Below are positions 17,741 through 24,788 of a stretch of 64,000 nt of DNA, piece by piece. The notes beneath the pieces were generated by a model. The model had not been told where the DNA came from, searched no databases, and saw nothing but the letters and a program-made list of their open reading frames with translations. Made by a program: the position numbers and the translations under genes. This DNA comes from Agathobacter sp. (lineage in GTDB: Bacteria > Bacillota > Clostridia > Lachnospirales > Lachnospiraceae). Position 1 is the stretch's first letter. The number at the start of each line of letters is the position of its first letter. The stretch covers positions 1 to 64,000 of the forward strand of contig JALEKN010000062.1 of the NCBI GenBank assembly GCA_022769125.1, in the 5' to 3' direction.

Positions 17741-18515
17741 ATTTATAATTTCCTCCGTTTACGATTGAGATAGATTCTGGGTTAAAGTCTGCCGGGACGT
17801 TCTGGCGTCTTGGCAGTGTCTGGTGGTTGTTTTCAAACATGGTCTGGTATGCGGTGCCATATTTCGAAAAAGAAGTTCTCTGAATGCCAAGCCCGCTGAG
17901 TGTATGTACCAGCCAAAGGGGAATTGCTGTCCCCGTCTTGACTTCGAGAAGCGTCTGATCTGCGTTAAGCAGTGGCGTTCCGTAGATGCCGCTGCACAGG
18001 GACAGATCCTCTGTGCGCCAAAGGATGTTTTCGTCAAAAGTCATCCGGAAATCGCAGTCGTTTTTGTCATAGTATGCCTCCCGGTCATAGGAGAGCAGGA
18101 CTGCGGGTGCAATGTCTGGATAGCGCTTCATGGCGAAGTCGATCTCGCGCATGATCTGTGTGTCCTTACATGGAATACCGGAAGAAAGATAGCCCTCCAG
18201 AGCGGATTCGCTCATGCTCTCCCTGCGCTTGTAGACCACAGAATCGTATTTTTTCTTGAGCTCGATGAACACCTCCGTGTCCCTTCCGGCAACGCCGTAG
18301 CTTCTGAGGCGCAGCTTCTCTTTATATAGAGGTTTCTCGGAAGATCTTCTTACCAGAAGGTAGTCCGGTGTGTCGAGATAGAGACTTAGGATCGTGCTTT
18401 TGCCGTGAACATCTGCAACCATGTGTGCATCAATTTCCTGCTGCATCATAAGCCGTTGCTCTTTGGTAAGCATATATTTGAGTTCGTACCGTTTAAAGAC
18501 CATTTGGTCGCCCAT
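17733..18515 (-). CDS. VTC-domain (polyphosphate polymerase-like) protein
   Basis: 260 aa protein with the triphosphate-tunnel-like VTC fold, related to the catalytic part of yeast VTC4. Signature charged strands are RYELKYML at the start, SLYLDTPDY, KEKLRLRSYG, VFIELKKKY, LLSYDREAYY, MTFDENI and LLEVKTG. Together they supply the basic and acidic residues lining the tunnel. Polyphosphate synthesis is established for VTC4, not for these bacterial homologues. ATG 18515 is chosen because AGGAG lies 10 nt upstream; the ORF-track start at 18545 lacks one. First gene of the module. Confidence 0.82.
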   Translation of the reverse strand: MGDQMVFKRYELKYMLTKEQRLMMQQEIDAHMVADVHGKSTILSLYLDTPDYLLVRRSSEKPLYKEKLRLRSYGVAGRDTEVFIELKKKYDSVVYKRRESMSESALEGYLSSGIPCKDTQIMREIDFAMKRYPDIAPAVLLSYDREAYYDKNDCDFRMTFDENILWRTEDLSLCSGIYGTPLLNADQTLLEVKTGTAIPLWLVHTLSGLGIQRTSFSKYGTAYQTMFENNHQTLPRRQNVPADFNPESISIVNGGNYKYA

Positions 18516-18544
18516 AATGTGTGTACTCCTTTCTTCAAAATGCA

Positions 18545-18575
18545 ATTACAAGGTCTTGTAATCACTTCTTGAAGT
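18545..18575. promoter_or_regulatory. Two adjacent palindromes upstream of the VTC operon
   Basis: ATTACAAG-GT-CTTGTAAT (18545-18562) is a perfect 8-bp inverted repeat, and ACTTC-TT-GAAGT (18564-18575) is a second perfect palindrome beside it. Both lie between the VTC gene start and the shared two-component motif. The 2-nt loops are too tight for RNA hairpins, so protein binding sites are more likely. Confidence 0.4.
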
Positions 18576-18590
18576 AACAATAACAAGTCA

Positions 18591-18610
18591 ACCTTAAATC
18601 AACTTTAAAA
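18591..18610. promoter_or_regulatory. Candidate response-regulator operator upstream of the VTC operon
   Basis: ACCTTAAATCAACTTTAAAA differs at only 2 of 20 positions from the motif upstream of the two-component operon (20644-20663). On the minus strand it reads as two TTTAA-containing half-sites 11 bp apart, a spacing typical of OmpR/PhoB-class regulators. Confidence 0.55.
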
Positions 18611-18626
18611 GAAATCCACTTATTTT

Positions 18627-19916
18627 TTACAATATGACAGTAAAGCGAATGGAATGTCCATCCTCGCTTTTGGCGGTGATCCTGCCCTTGTGCGCAAGGA
18701 CGATCGCCTTTACAACGGAAAGTCCGATCCCATGACCGCCGGTTGCACTGTTTCTGGAAGCATCCGGGCGGTAAAAACGCTCAAAAAGTTCATCATGTCT
18801 GCCCGGTTCAATGCTATCAACCGTATTCCAGATGGTGAGCACCTTATTCTTGCCGGAGACAGAAAAGGAAAGACGGACCGCTCCATTTTCCGAAGCATAT
18901 TTCATAGCATTGTCAAGAAGGAGTGAGACGAGCTGACGGATCGTAGACTCATCGCCGGTATAGCTGACGTTCGGCTCAATCTCACACACGAAAGTACGAC
19001 CGGATGCAGCAGCGACTGCTTCAAATGGCTGTGCCGCTTCCGAGATGGCATCGGACAAGGAGAAATCAAGCATGATGAGCTTGGTGGCTTCCTCGTCCAT
19101 GCGTGACAGAAAGACCAATTTGTTGGTCAGATCGGTAAGACGCTTGATCTGATTGCGGATACTGGTTGTCCACTCGCTCTCGCCGTTTTCCATCTCAAGA
19201 ACTTCCGTGTTGGCATCGATGATGGTAAGTGGAGTCTTGATCTCATGGCTTGCGTCCGTGATGAAGTGCTTCTGCTTCTCATAGCTTTCTGCAATCGGGC
19301 GGACGATCAGCTTGGAAAAAAATACGACCAGAAGAAAGACTAACAGAAGTCCAATCAGACTGATTGACACGCTGGCAGTCAGAAAAGACCGGAATGTATC
19401 GGTCTCTCTGCGGCAGTCGAGAAATATGTACATGGTCTCTCCAGCGGTGTCTGTTGTGGCTGAAGTGTAACGATAGTTGCTGATGTAGCCGGAGGTTTTG
19501 CCCTTTTCAAACAAAGTCATGGCATAGGAGATGGCATCATCGGAGCTGATCGCTGCAATATTGTCGGTCGAGGAATCAACGACCGTACCGGAGGTATCCA
19601 GCGTTACTGTAAAATACCGTGTGTCGAAAGCACTCTCCTCCGATATGCCGTGGAGCGTCAGCTCCTTCGGTGTGGGCGCGTCGTCCATTGCAGGCTTTTC
19701 CGGCGGAACGTCATCCGCGGAGGGAGAATTGGCAGGTCCCATAAAATCCTGCGGAAATACGCCATCGTTGCCGGCAAGGATCGTAAGCCGCATATCGAGT
19801 GAACACTTGATATTGTTGTAGTTGATGATGTTTACGCTTCCGATGATCAGAAGCAGAACCATAAAGATAGAGAGCATTGCAATCGCAATGAAGCGATGCT
19901 GTAATTTTTTAATCAT
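18627..19916 (-). CDS. Membrane sensor histidine kinase
   Basis: 429 aa. TM1 is at about 9-32, then an extracytoplasmic sensor region (33-175) with an acidic/proline-rich stretch DDVPPEKPAMDDAPTPKE, then TM2 at about 180-205. HisKA follows with the phospho-accepting His in DASHEIKTPLTIID. HATPase_c has the N box LLDNAMKYA and G boxes HGIGLSVVKAI. It pairs with the response regulator upstream (8-nt overlap, GGAGGA ribosome site). Its location beside the VTC module suggests that it senses an envelope state. The signal is unknown. Confidence 0.93.
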   Translation of the reverse strand: MIKKLQHRFIAIAMLSIFMVLLLIIGSVNIINYNNIKCSLDMRLTILAGNDGVFPQDFMGPANSPSADDVPPEKPAMDDAPTPKELTLHGISEESAFDTRYFTVTLDTSGTVVDSSTDNIAAISSDDAISYAMTLFEKGKTSGYISNYRYTSATTDTAGETMYIFLDCRRETDTFRSFLTASVSISLIGLLLVFLLVVFFSKLIVRPIAESYEKQKHFITDASHEIKTPLTIIDANTEVLEMENGESEWTTSIRNQIKRLTDLTNKLVFLSRMDEEATKLIMLDFSLSDAISEAAQPFEAVAAASGRTFVCEIEPNVSYTGDESTIRQLVSLLLDNAMKYASENGAVRLSFSVSGKNKVLTIWNTVDSIEPGRHDELFERFYRPDASRNSATGGHGIGLSVVKAIVLAHKGRITAKSEDGHSIRFTVIL

Positions 19917-20586
19917 GAAGTTCCTCCAATGTATAGCCGAGTCCGCGTACTGCCTTGATCCCGATGTTCGCCTGCAGCGCAGTCAGCTTTTTCCTAAGAT
20001 AAGAGATGTATACCCATACGATATTCTGTTCAGCATCACTGTCATAGCCCCAGATCTTGTCCATAAACTGTTCTGTGGAAATAACCTGTCCGGGATTGGC
20101 AAGAAGCATCTCAAGCATCTGAAATTCTTTGCTGGCAAGCCGCAGGCTCTCGGTCTTGGAGGAGAGCATATAGGTGCCGCGGTCGAGCGTGATGTTGCCG
20201 TAGGAAAGTGTCGTATCCGCTGCGGTCGTCTGACGTCTTGTCATGGCGCGGAGACGGGCAAGCAGCTCCTTCATGGAGAAAGGCTTGGTCAGATAGTCAT
20301 CGGCACCGCAGTCCAGTCCGAGCACACGGTCATCAATCTCCGCCTTGGCAGTCAGCATCAGGATCGGGATCTGGTTGCCGCTTGCGCGCACCTTTTTTAA
20401 TACGGTGATCCCATCCATTTTCGGTATCATGATATCTAAGATCGCACCGTCATAATTGCCCATATTGATATAGTCGAGTGCATCCTGCCCATTGTATACC
20501 GCATCCACGGAATAATTGTTGTGGAGCAGTACGGTGACAAGTGCGTGGGAAAGCTCTTTCTCATCTTCTGCAAGTAATAAACGCAT
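19909..20586 (-). CDS. OmpR/PhoB-family response regulator
   Basis: 225 aa. The receiver domain (1-120) has the acidic pair AEDEKE, the phospho-acceptor Asp in GAILDIMIPKMDG near residue 51, LTAKA and the Lys in LTKPF. A winged-helix Trans_reg_C domain (125-220) contains VWVYISYLRKKL and VRGLGYTL. First gene of the regulator-kinase pair. A TATAAT lies about 30 nt upstream on the minus strand, with the candidate autoregulatory motif about 60 nt upstream. Confidence 0.95.
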   Translation of the reverse strand: MRLLLAEDEKELSHALVTVLLHNNYSVDAVYNGQDALDYINMGNYDGAILDIMIPKMDGITVLKKVRASGNQIPILMLTAKAEIDDRVLGLDCGADDYLTKPFSMKELLARLRAMTRRQTTAADTTLSYGNITLDRGTYMLSSKTESLRLASKEFQMLEMLLANPGQVISTEQFMDKIWGYDSDAEQNIVWVYISYLRKKLTALQANIGIKAVRGLGYTLEELHD

Positions 20587-20643
20587 GATCGTACCTCTTT
20601 TCCTCTGTTATGCTTATTATACGATAGAAATGTTAGCGGAAAT

Positions 20644-20663
20644 ACCTTAAATATACTTTAAAA
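20644..20663. promoter_or_regulatory. Candidate response-regulator operator upstream of the two-component operon
   Basis: ACCTTAAATATACTTTAAAA matches the copy upstream of the VTC operon at 18 of 20 positions. On the minus strand TTTAAAG-TATA-TTTAAGG is a direct repeat with 11-bp period, followed 23 nt later by TATAAT (20613-20618). This is consistent with autoregulation. Confidence 0.55.
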
Positions 20664-20733
20664 AAGCATGTAAAATCTACATATAAATCTAGCATGAAGG
20701 CGTTAAAAATGCAAAGAAAGACAGGCAGGACGG

Positions 20734-20762
20734 TTGACAGTTATTTCTTTTCGATTTAAAAT
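20734..20762 (+). promoter_or_regulatory. Promoter of the mgtE leader
   Basis: Consensus -35 TTGACA (20734-20739), 17-bp spacer, -10 TAAAAT (20757-20762). Transcription would start near 20769, giving a leader of about 270 nt before mgtE. Confidence 0.8.
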
Positions 20763-20826
20763 GAACGAGGCGCATGGAAATAAAGAAGTGTGCGCATAAT
20801 AAATTTAACGTAGCAGAGGTGACAAT

Positions 20827-20913
20827 ATGGACAGTTGCGATAGTCATGGGCGAAGTAGATACCGCGATGGAGGATATGGAAATATGACTGGACGCAACCG
20901 TATTGCTTGTTAG
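20827..20913 (+). CDS. 28-codon leader peptide upstream of mgtE
   Basis: A small ORF below the length limit of the ORF track. ATG 20827 has GAGGTG 6 nt upstream, and the product begins MDSCDSHGRSRYRDGG and ends NRIAC. It lies between a strong promoter and an intrinsic terminator. Codons 12-15 contain CCGCGATGGA, which can pair with the upstream arm of the terminator, so its translation could set the choice between termination and read-through. I do not recognise the peptide. Regulation by magnesium is inferred only from the downstream gene. Confidence 0.55.
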   Translation: MDSCDSHGRSRYRDGGYGNMTGRNRIAC

Positions 20914-20943
20914 TGTGCGCGTTACTTCATAGAGGATATGTTT

Positions 20944-20974
20944 TCCACCGCGGGGATCTTACGCGGTGTTTTTT
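20944..20974 (+). terminator. Intrinsic terminator/attenuator in the mgtE leader
   Basis: CACCGCG (20946-20952), a 9-nt loop, CGCGGTG (20962-20968), then six T. It lies 66 nt before the mgtE start codon and inside its transcript. The segment TCCACCGCGG overlapping its 5' arm is complementary (9 of 10) to 20862-20871 in the leader ORF, forming a candidate antiterminator. Confidence 0.85.
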
Positions 20975-21039
20975 AATGCCATAAGGTAAGCCCTAGGCGT
21001 AATACTACGACACCGTACCAAAAGAAAGGAGACGAAGAA

Positions 21040-22437
21040 GTGGAAAACGAAATCTTAACCGAACAGAACTATGTAGAAGAATTGCTGGCATTGATCCGGA
21101 GTGATGCGACAGATGAGCAGATCCGCGAGACTCTGGATGAATACCATGAGAATGATATAGCGGGCGCTTTCGAGCAGTTGAACGAGAGCGAACGTAAGAA
21201 AATGTACCGGATATTAACGCCGGAACAGTTGTCTGAGATTTTTGCCTACATTGAGGATGCCGGTGAGCATATTGCTGAGATGCCTGCCGAGATGGCTGCG
21301 GAAGTCATCGGTAACATGGACTCTGACGAGGCGGTTGAAGTCCTTGAGGATATGGATGATGAGGCTCAGAAGAAAAAGCTTGTCAGCTTGCTCGATGAGG
21401 AACACAGCGCAGATATCCGTTTGATCCAGTCCTACGATGAGGACCAGATCGGTAGCCGCATGACTACTAATTTTATCGAGATCAAGCGGACACTTACTGT
21501 AAAGCAGGCAATGAGAGAGCTGGTGGCACAGGCGGAGGACAATGACAATATCTCAATCCTGTATGTTACCAACGAGGACGGATCATTTTACGGAGCGTTG
21601 GACTTAAAAGACCTGATCGTTGCGCGCAACAATGTGGATCTGGAGGATCTGATCAGTACCTCCTTCCCATACGTACGTGACCATGAGCTGATCAGCGATT
21701 GTATTGAGCGAATCAAGGACTATGCGGAGGATTCCATCCCTGTATTGGACGATAACAACCAGATCCTCGGTGTAATCACCGCGCAGGACATTGTAGAGGT
21801 TGTCGATGATGAGATGGGCGATGACTACGCAAAGCTGGCTGGTTTGATTGCGGAGGAGGATATCAAGGAGCCGCTTCGGGAGAGCATCAAGAAGAGACTT
21901 CCATGGCTGATCGCGCTACTGCTTTTAGGGCTGGTCGTATCAAGTATCGTCGGAATTTTTGAGGGAGTTGTCTCCCAGGTAGCAATCATCGTCTGTTTCC
22001 AATCACTGATTCTGGATATGGCGGGAAATGTCGGAACACAGTCTCTGGCTGTGACAATCCGTGTGCTTATGGATGAGCAGCTTAAAGCAGGACAGAAGAT
22101 AAAGCTCGCGCTGAAGGAAATGCGTGTCGGATTATGCAATGGCGCGCTGCTGGGGGTCTTATCCTTTGTGTTTGTTGGATTATACATTTTCCTTCTGAAG
22201 GGCTATCCGGCGGGAACGGCGTTTGTGATTTCCGGATGCGTTGGATTTTCCCTTATGATCGCGATGCTGATCGCAAGTCTTGTAGGAACCATCGTGCCGA
22301 TGTTCTTCCACAAGTTTGGTGTTGATCCGGCGGTTGCATCCGGTCCGCTTATTACAACGATCAATGATATGATTGCGGTTGTTACTTATTACGGACTTGC
22401 ATGGCTGTTTTTGATTCATTTGCTACAGATCGCATAA
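21040..22437 (+). CDS. mgtE: MgtE-type magnesium transporter
   Basis: Magnesium channel/transporter of the cytoplasmic membrane, 465 aa, full family length. An acidic N domain (about 1-130) is followed by two CBS domains (about 135-255) that gate the pore in response to internal magnesium. Five transmembrane helices (about 285-460) include DMAGNVGTQSLAVTIRVL and TTINDMIAVVTYYG, the latter carrying the conserved pore-end Asp. Start is GTG 21040 with AAGGAG 9 nt upstream. The M-box that often controls mgtE is not visible; a peptide-and-terminator leader is present instead. Confidence 0.96.
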   Translation: MENEILTEQNYVEELLALIRSDATDEQIRETLDEYHENDIAGAFEQLNESERKKMYRILTPEQLSEIFAYIEDAGEHIAEMPAEMAAEVIGNMDSDEAVEVLEDMDDEAQKKKLVSLLDEEHSADIRLIQSYDEDQIGSRMTTNFIEIKRTLTVKQAMRELVAQAEDNDNISILYVTNEDGSFYGALDLKDLIVARNNVDLEDLISTSFPYVRDHELISDCIERIKDYAEDSIPVLDDNNQILGVITAQDIVEVVDDEMGDDYAKLAGLIAEEDIKEPLRESIKKRLPWLIALLLLGLVVSSIVGIFEGVVSQVAIIVCFQSLILDMAGNVGTQSLAVTIRVLMDEQLKAGQKIKLALKEMRVGLCNGALLGVLSFVFVGLYIFLLKGYPAGTAFVISGCVGFSLMIAMLIASLVGTIVPMFFHKFGVDPAVASGPLITTINDMIAVVTYYGLAWLFLIHLLQIA

Positions 22438-22444
22438 CCGTCCA

Positions 22445-22503
22445 AAAGGAGGACGCAGATGCATAGCAGGTGATCGGGAAAACAAAAAATGGTCCTGCTA
22501 TGT
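22445..22503 (+). other. Mini-ORF and hairpin in the mgtE-capA gap
   Basis: AAAGGAGG is followed by ATG and only four sense codons before TGA, immediately overlapping the 5' arm of a 9-bp hairpin (CATAGCAGG with CCTGCTATG). No T run follows, so it is not a standard terminator. It may influence translation of the downstream gene. Confidence 0.35.
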
Positions 22504-22519
22504 ATGGATGAGGTAGTAC

Positions 22520-23698
22520 ATGAAAAAAATGATAAGGTATGCGGTCGGCGTACTTGTCTGCATTGCGGCGATGGCAGATACAGAGCCGGGAAGCCAGGAG
22601 GATTTTCTGACGGACGGCGGGCAGATATGGAATTCGGAGGTAAACGAGGAAACCGGGGTTATTGGGGATAACGAAGTAAATGGGGATACCGCGATAACCG
22701 GGGATCCTGAAGTGGATAGCGGGACGGAGGCTTTGCCGGACGTGAGGACTGTCACAATCTCAGCAGTCGGCGACTGCGCGCTTGGCCCGGTTCAGACTAA
22801 GGGATATGATGGCTCCTTTTATGAATATTACGATCTGTATGGTGCAGATTATTTTTTCTCTGGCGTAAAAGCTATATTTGAAGCAGATGACTTTACCCTG
22901 GTGAATCTGGAATGCGTTCTTACCAACGAGACCGAACGCGTTGAGAAGCAGTGGAACATCAAAGGGTATCCGGAATACACAGATATTTTATTGGATGGCA
23001 GTGTTGAGGGATGCAGCCTTGGCAATAACCATACATTTGATTATGGAGAAAAGAGCCACACCGATACAGAGAATGCACTGACGGATGCCGGAATTTTGTT
23101 CGCCTTTAATGAGAAAACGGCAGTCTATACCACGGAAAACGGCATTACGATCGGCTTCGTTTCCGCAAATACGCTGGATAGCCATGCACAGGCAGAAGCG
23201 TATATAAAAGATGGAATAGAGCAATTGAAAGAGGCAGGCGTGGATCTTGTGGTGGCCTGCTGCCATTGGGGAATCGAAACGAAACATGATGCAACCTCTT
23301 ATCAGGAAGAGGCGGCACACAGGATCATCGACTGGGGCGCGGATCTCGTCATTGGCAATCACCCGCATGTACTGCAGGGAATAGAAATATATAATGGCAA
23401 AGTGATCTGTTACAGTCTTGGAAATTTTTGTTTTGGAGCAAACAGCAACCCATCCGACAAGGACACGCTGATCTACCAGCAGACCTTTACTTTTATGGAC
23501 GGAGCGCTGATGCCGGACATTACGGCAAGCATTATTCCTTGCAGGATAAGCACAGTAACCGCGTACAACGATTATCAGCCAACAGTATTGGAGGGTGACG
23601 GAAAACAGTCGATCATTGATAAGATGAATCGTTATTCGCAGTCATATGAGGGAATAACGTTTGATGAAACCGGAACTCTTTGCATTGGAGGAGAATAA
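22520..23698 (+). CDS. CapA-family (PGA_cap) secreted metallophosphatase-like protein
   Basis: 392 aa. The N-terminus (KKMIRYAVGVLVCIAAMA) is a short signal or anchor, followed by an acidic linker with imperfect repeats (NEETGVIGDNEVNGDTAITG). The PGA_cap domain (about 75-345) has the family motifs ISAVGDCALG, FTLVNLECVLT, LGNNHTFDYG, VVACCHWGIE, IGNHPHVLQGIE and YSLGNFCFG. These make a calcineurin-like metal site. Family members take part in poly-gamma-glutamate capsule synthesis or related surface functions; no other capsule gene is adjacent. It probably acts outside the membrane. Confidence 0.9.
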   Translation: MKKMIRYAVGVLVCIAAMADTEPGSQEDFLTDGGQIWNSEVNEETGVIGDNEVNGDTAITGDPEVDSGTEALPDVRTVTISAVGDCALGPVQTKGYDGSFYEYYDLYGADYFFSGVKAIFEADDFTLVNLECVLTNETERVEKQWNIKGYPEYTDILLDGSVEGCSLGNNHTFDYGEKSHTDTENALTDAGILFAFNEKTAVYTTENGITIGFVSANTLDSHAQAEAYIKDGIEQLKEAGVDLVVACCHWGIETKHDATSYQEEAAHRIIDWGADLVIGNHPHVLQGIEIYNGKVICYSLGNFCFGANSNPSDKDTLIYQQTFTFMDGALMPDITASIIPCRISTVTAYNDYQPTVLEGDGKQSIIDKMNRYSQSYEGITFDETGTLCIGGE

Positions 23699-23744
23699 AA
23701 CAGGCGGAGGCCGGAAAACGCAACAGCATAGTAAAAGAGGAAAT

Positions 23745-24401
23745 ATGAAAGCAATATTATTTGATTTAGACGGAACACTTATTGATTCCTTTGAGGGAAT
23801 TGCAAAATCTGCACAGTATGCACTGCGCAGATTCGGAATTAACGAAGAAGATTTACAGAAACTTCGCCCGTTTGTCGGACCGCCGCTTGTAGAGTCATTT
23901 CAAAAACTGTACGGATTATCCAAGGAGCAGGCGGTAGAAGCAACAGAGATTTACCGGGAGCGCTACAGACCAATCGGTATTTTGGAATGCAGTCTGTATC
24001 CGGGGGTAGAAGAATGTATAAAGATACTCAGAGCAGACGGTTATCTGATCGGAATGGCATCCTCAAAGCCGGAAGAGTTCTGCCGCAGGATATTGGATCA
24101 TTTCGGATTATTGGAGCTGTTTGATGATGTTGTCGGAGCAACTTTTGACAGAAGAATTGACACAAAGGAAGAGGTGTTGAATGAAGTGCTCCGCAGATGG
24201 AAGGATATCCCCAAAGACCAGATGTGCCTTGTCGGCGATACGATGTTTGACCTCGAGGGTGCAAAGAAGATTGGAATTGACTGCATTGCAGTTTCTTATG
24301 GCTTCGGAGATGCAAAGGAAATGCTGCAAAACGGTGCTATCGCTATCTGCGATGGGATGGCAGAGCTGCCTAAGCTGATCCATGAACTGAAAAGAGAATA
24401 A
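23745..24401 (+). CDS. HAD-superfamily phosphatase (Gph/PpaX-like)
   Basis: 218 aa haloacid-dehalogenase hydrolase with a Gph-type helical cap. Motif I is FDLDGTLIDS (nucleophile Asp), motif II is ASSKP, motif III falls at the Lys in DTKEEVL, and motif IV is VGDTMFDLEGAKK. The family includes phosphoglycolate phosphatase and PpaX-like pyrophosphatases; the substrate cannot be fixed. Start ATG 23745 with AGAGG upstream is preferred over the ORF-track start at 23661, which lies inside capA. The preceding gap is 46 nt, and a strong terminator follows. Confidence 0.9.
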   Translation: MKAILFDLDGTLIDSFEGIAKSAQYALRRFGINEEDLQKLRPFVGPPLVESFQKLYGLSKEQAVEATEIYRERYRPIGILECSLYPGVEECIKILRADGYLIGMASSKPEEFCRRILDHFGLLELFDDVVGATFDRRIDTKEEVLNEVLRRWKDIPKDQMCLVGDTMFDLEGAKKIGIDCIAVSYGFGDAKEMLQNGAIAICDGMAELPKLIHELKRE

Positions 24402-24422
24402 GGTGAGATCATTCATATAAGG

Positions 24423-24470
24423 GAAGATCGGACTGCACATGCATGCGGTTTGGTCTTCTTTTATATTTTA
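24423..24470 (+). terminator. Terminator after the HAD phosphatase gene
   Basis: GAAGATC (24423-24429) pairs with GGTCTTC (24452-24458), with an inner ACTGCA/TGCGGT stem, followed by TTTTATATTTT. Its T-rich tail overlaps the first repeat of the downstream Pho-like box. Confidence 0.8.
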
Positions 24471-24521
24471 CATGTTCTTTACATATGCAGGCCTTTTTCT
24501 TTTACATCTTCCTTGTACATT
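24467..24521 (+). promoter_or_regulatory. Pho-box-like promoter of the small alarmone synthetase unit
   Basis: TTTACA occurs at 24467, 24478 (+11) and 24501 (+23), followed after 9 nt by TACATT as a weak -10. The spacing is identical to the arrays before pstS and the Na/Pi cotransporter. In Firmicutes PhoP binds TT(T/A/C)ACA repeats with 11-bp period. Confidence 0.6.
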
Positions 24522-24551
24522 ATAGAAAAAGGAACAAAGGAGGAAGAGATT

Positions 24552-24788
24552 ATGAGCAGATTGTGGAACATGTGTGAGCACAAGACAAATGTCTTTCTTT
24601 TCTGGAATATATTAGCAGGAATGCTGTATGGCTTGTGTATATGGAGTGTAATAAGCCTGTTTGCATTAAAGAGTGTAGTATGGATGCTCTGCTTTGCAGG
24701 ATATGGAGCCTTTTTCTTCGGATTTCTGGGAGGAATCTGGTTCGTATGGGAGCATACAACAAGAAAGAGTTTGTGGGATGAAAAATAA
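24552..24788 (+). CDS. Small two-helix membrane protein
   Basis: 78 aa, not recognised as a named family. Two hydrophobic segments are clear: FLFWNILAGMLYGLCIWSVI (about 14-33) and a second, MLCFAGYGAFFFGFLGGIWF (about 43-62). Charged ends suggest both termini are cytoplasmic. ATG 24552 has GGAAGAG upstream; the ORF-track start at 24450 lies in the terminator and Pho-like promoter. It overlaps the alarmone synthetase start by 11 nt, so the two are translationally coupled and may work together at the membrane. Confidence 0.75.
   Translation: MSRLWNMCEHKTNVFLFWNILAGMLYGLCIWSVISLFALKSVVWMLCFAGYGAFFFGFLGGIWFVWEHTTRKSLWDEK

Noticed and set aside
20769-21039. M-box riboswitch before mgtE
   Set aside because: The GTTAGGTGAGGCTCCT-like conserved core is absent; the leader has an ORF plus terminator instead.
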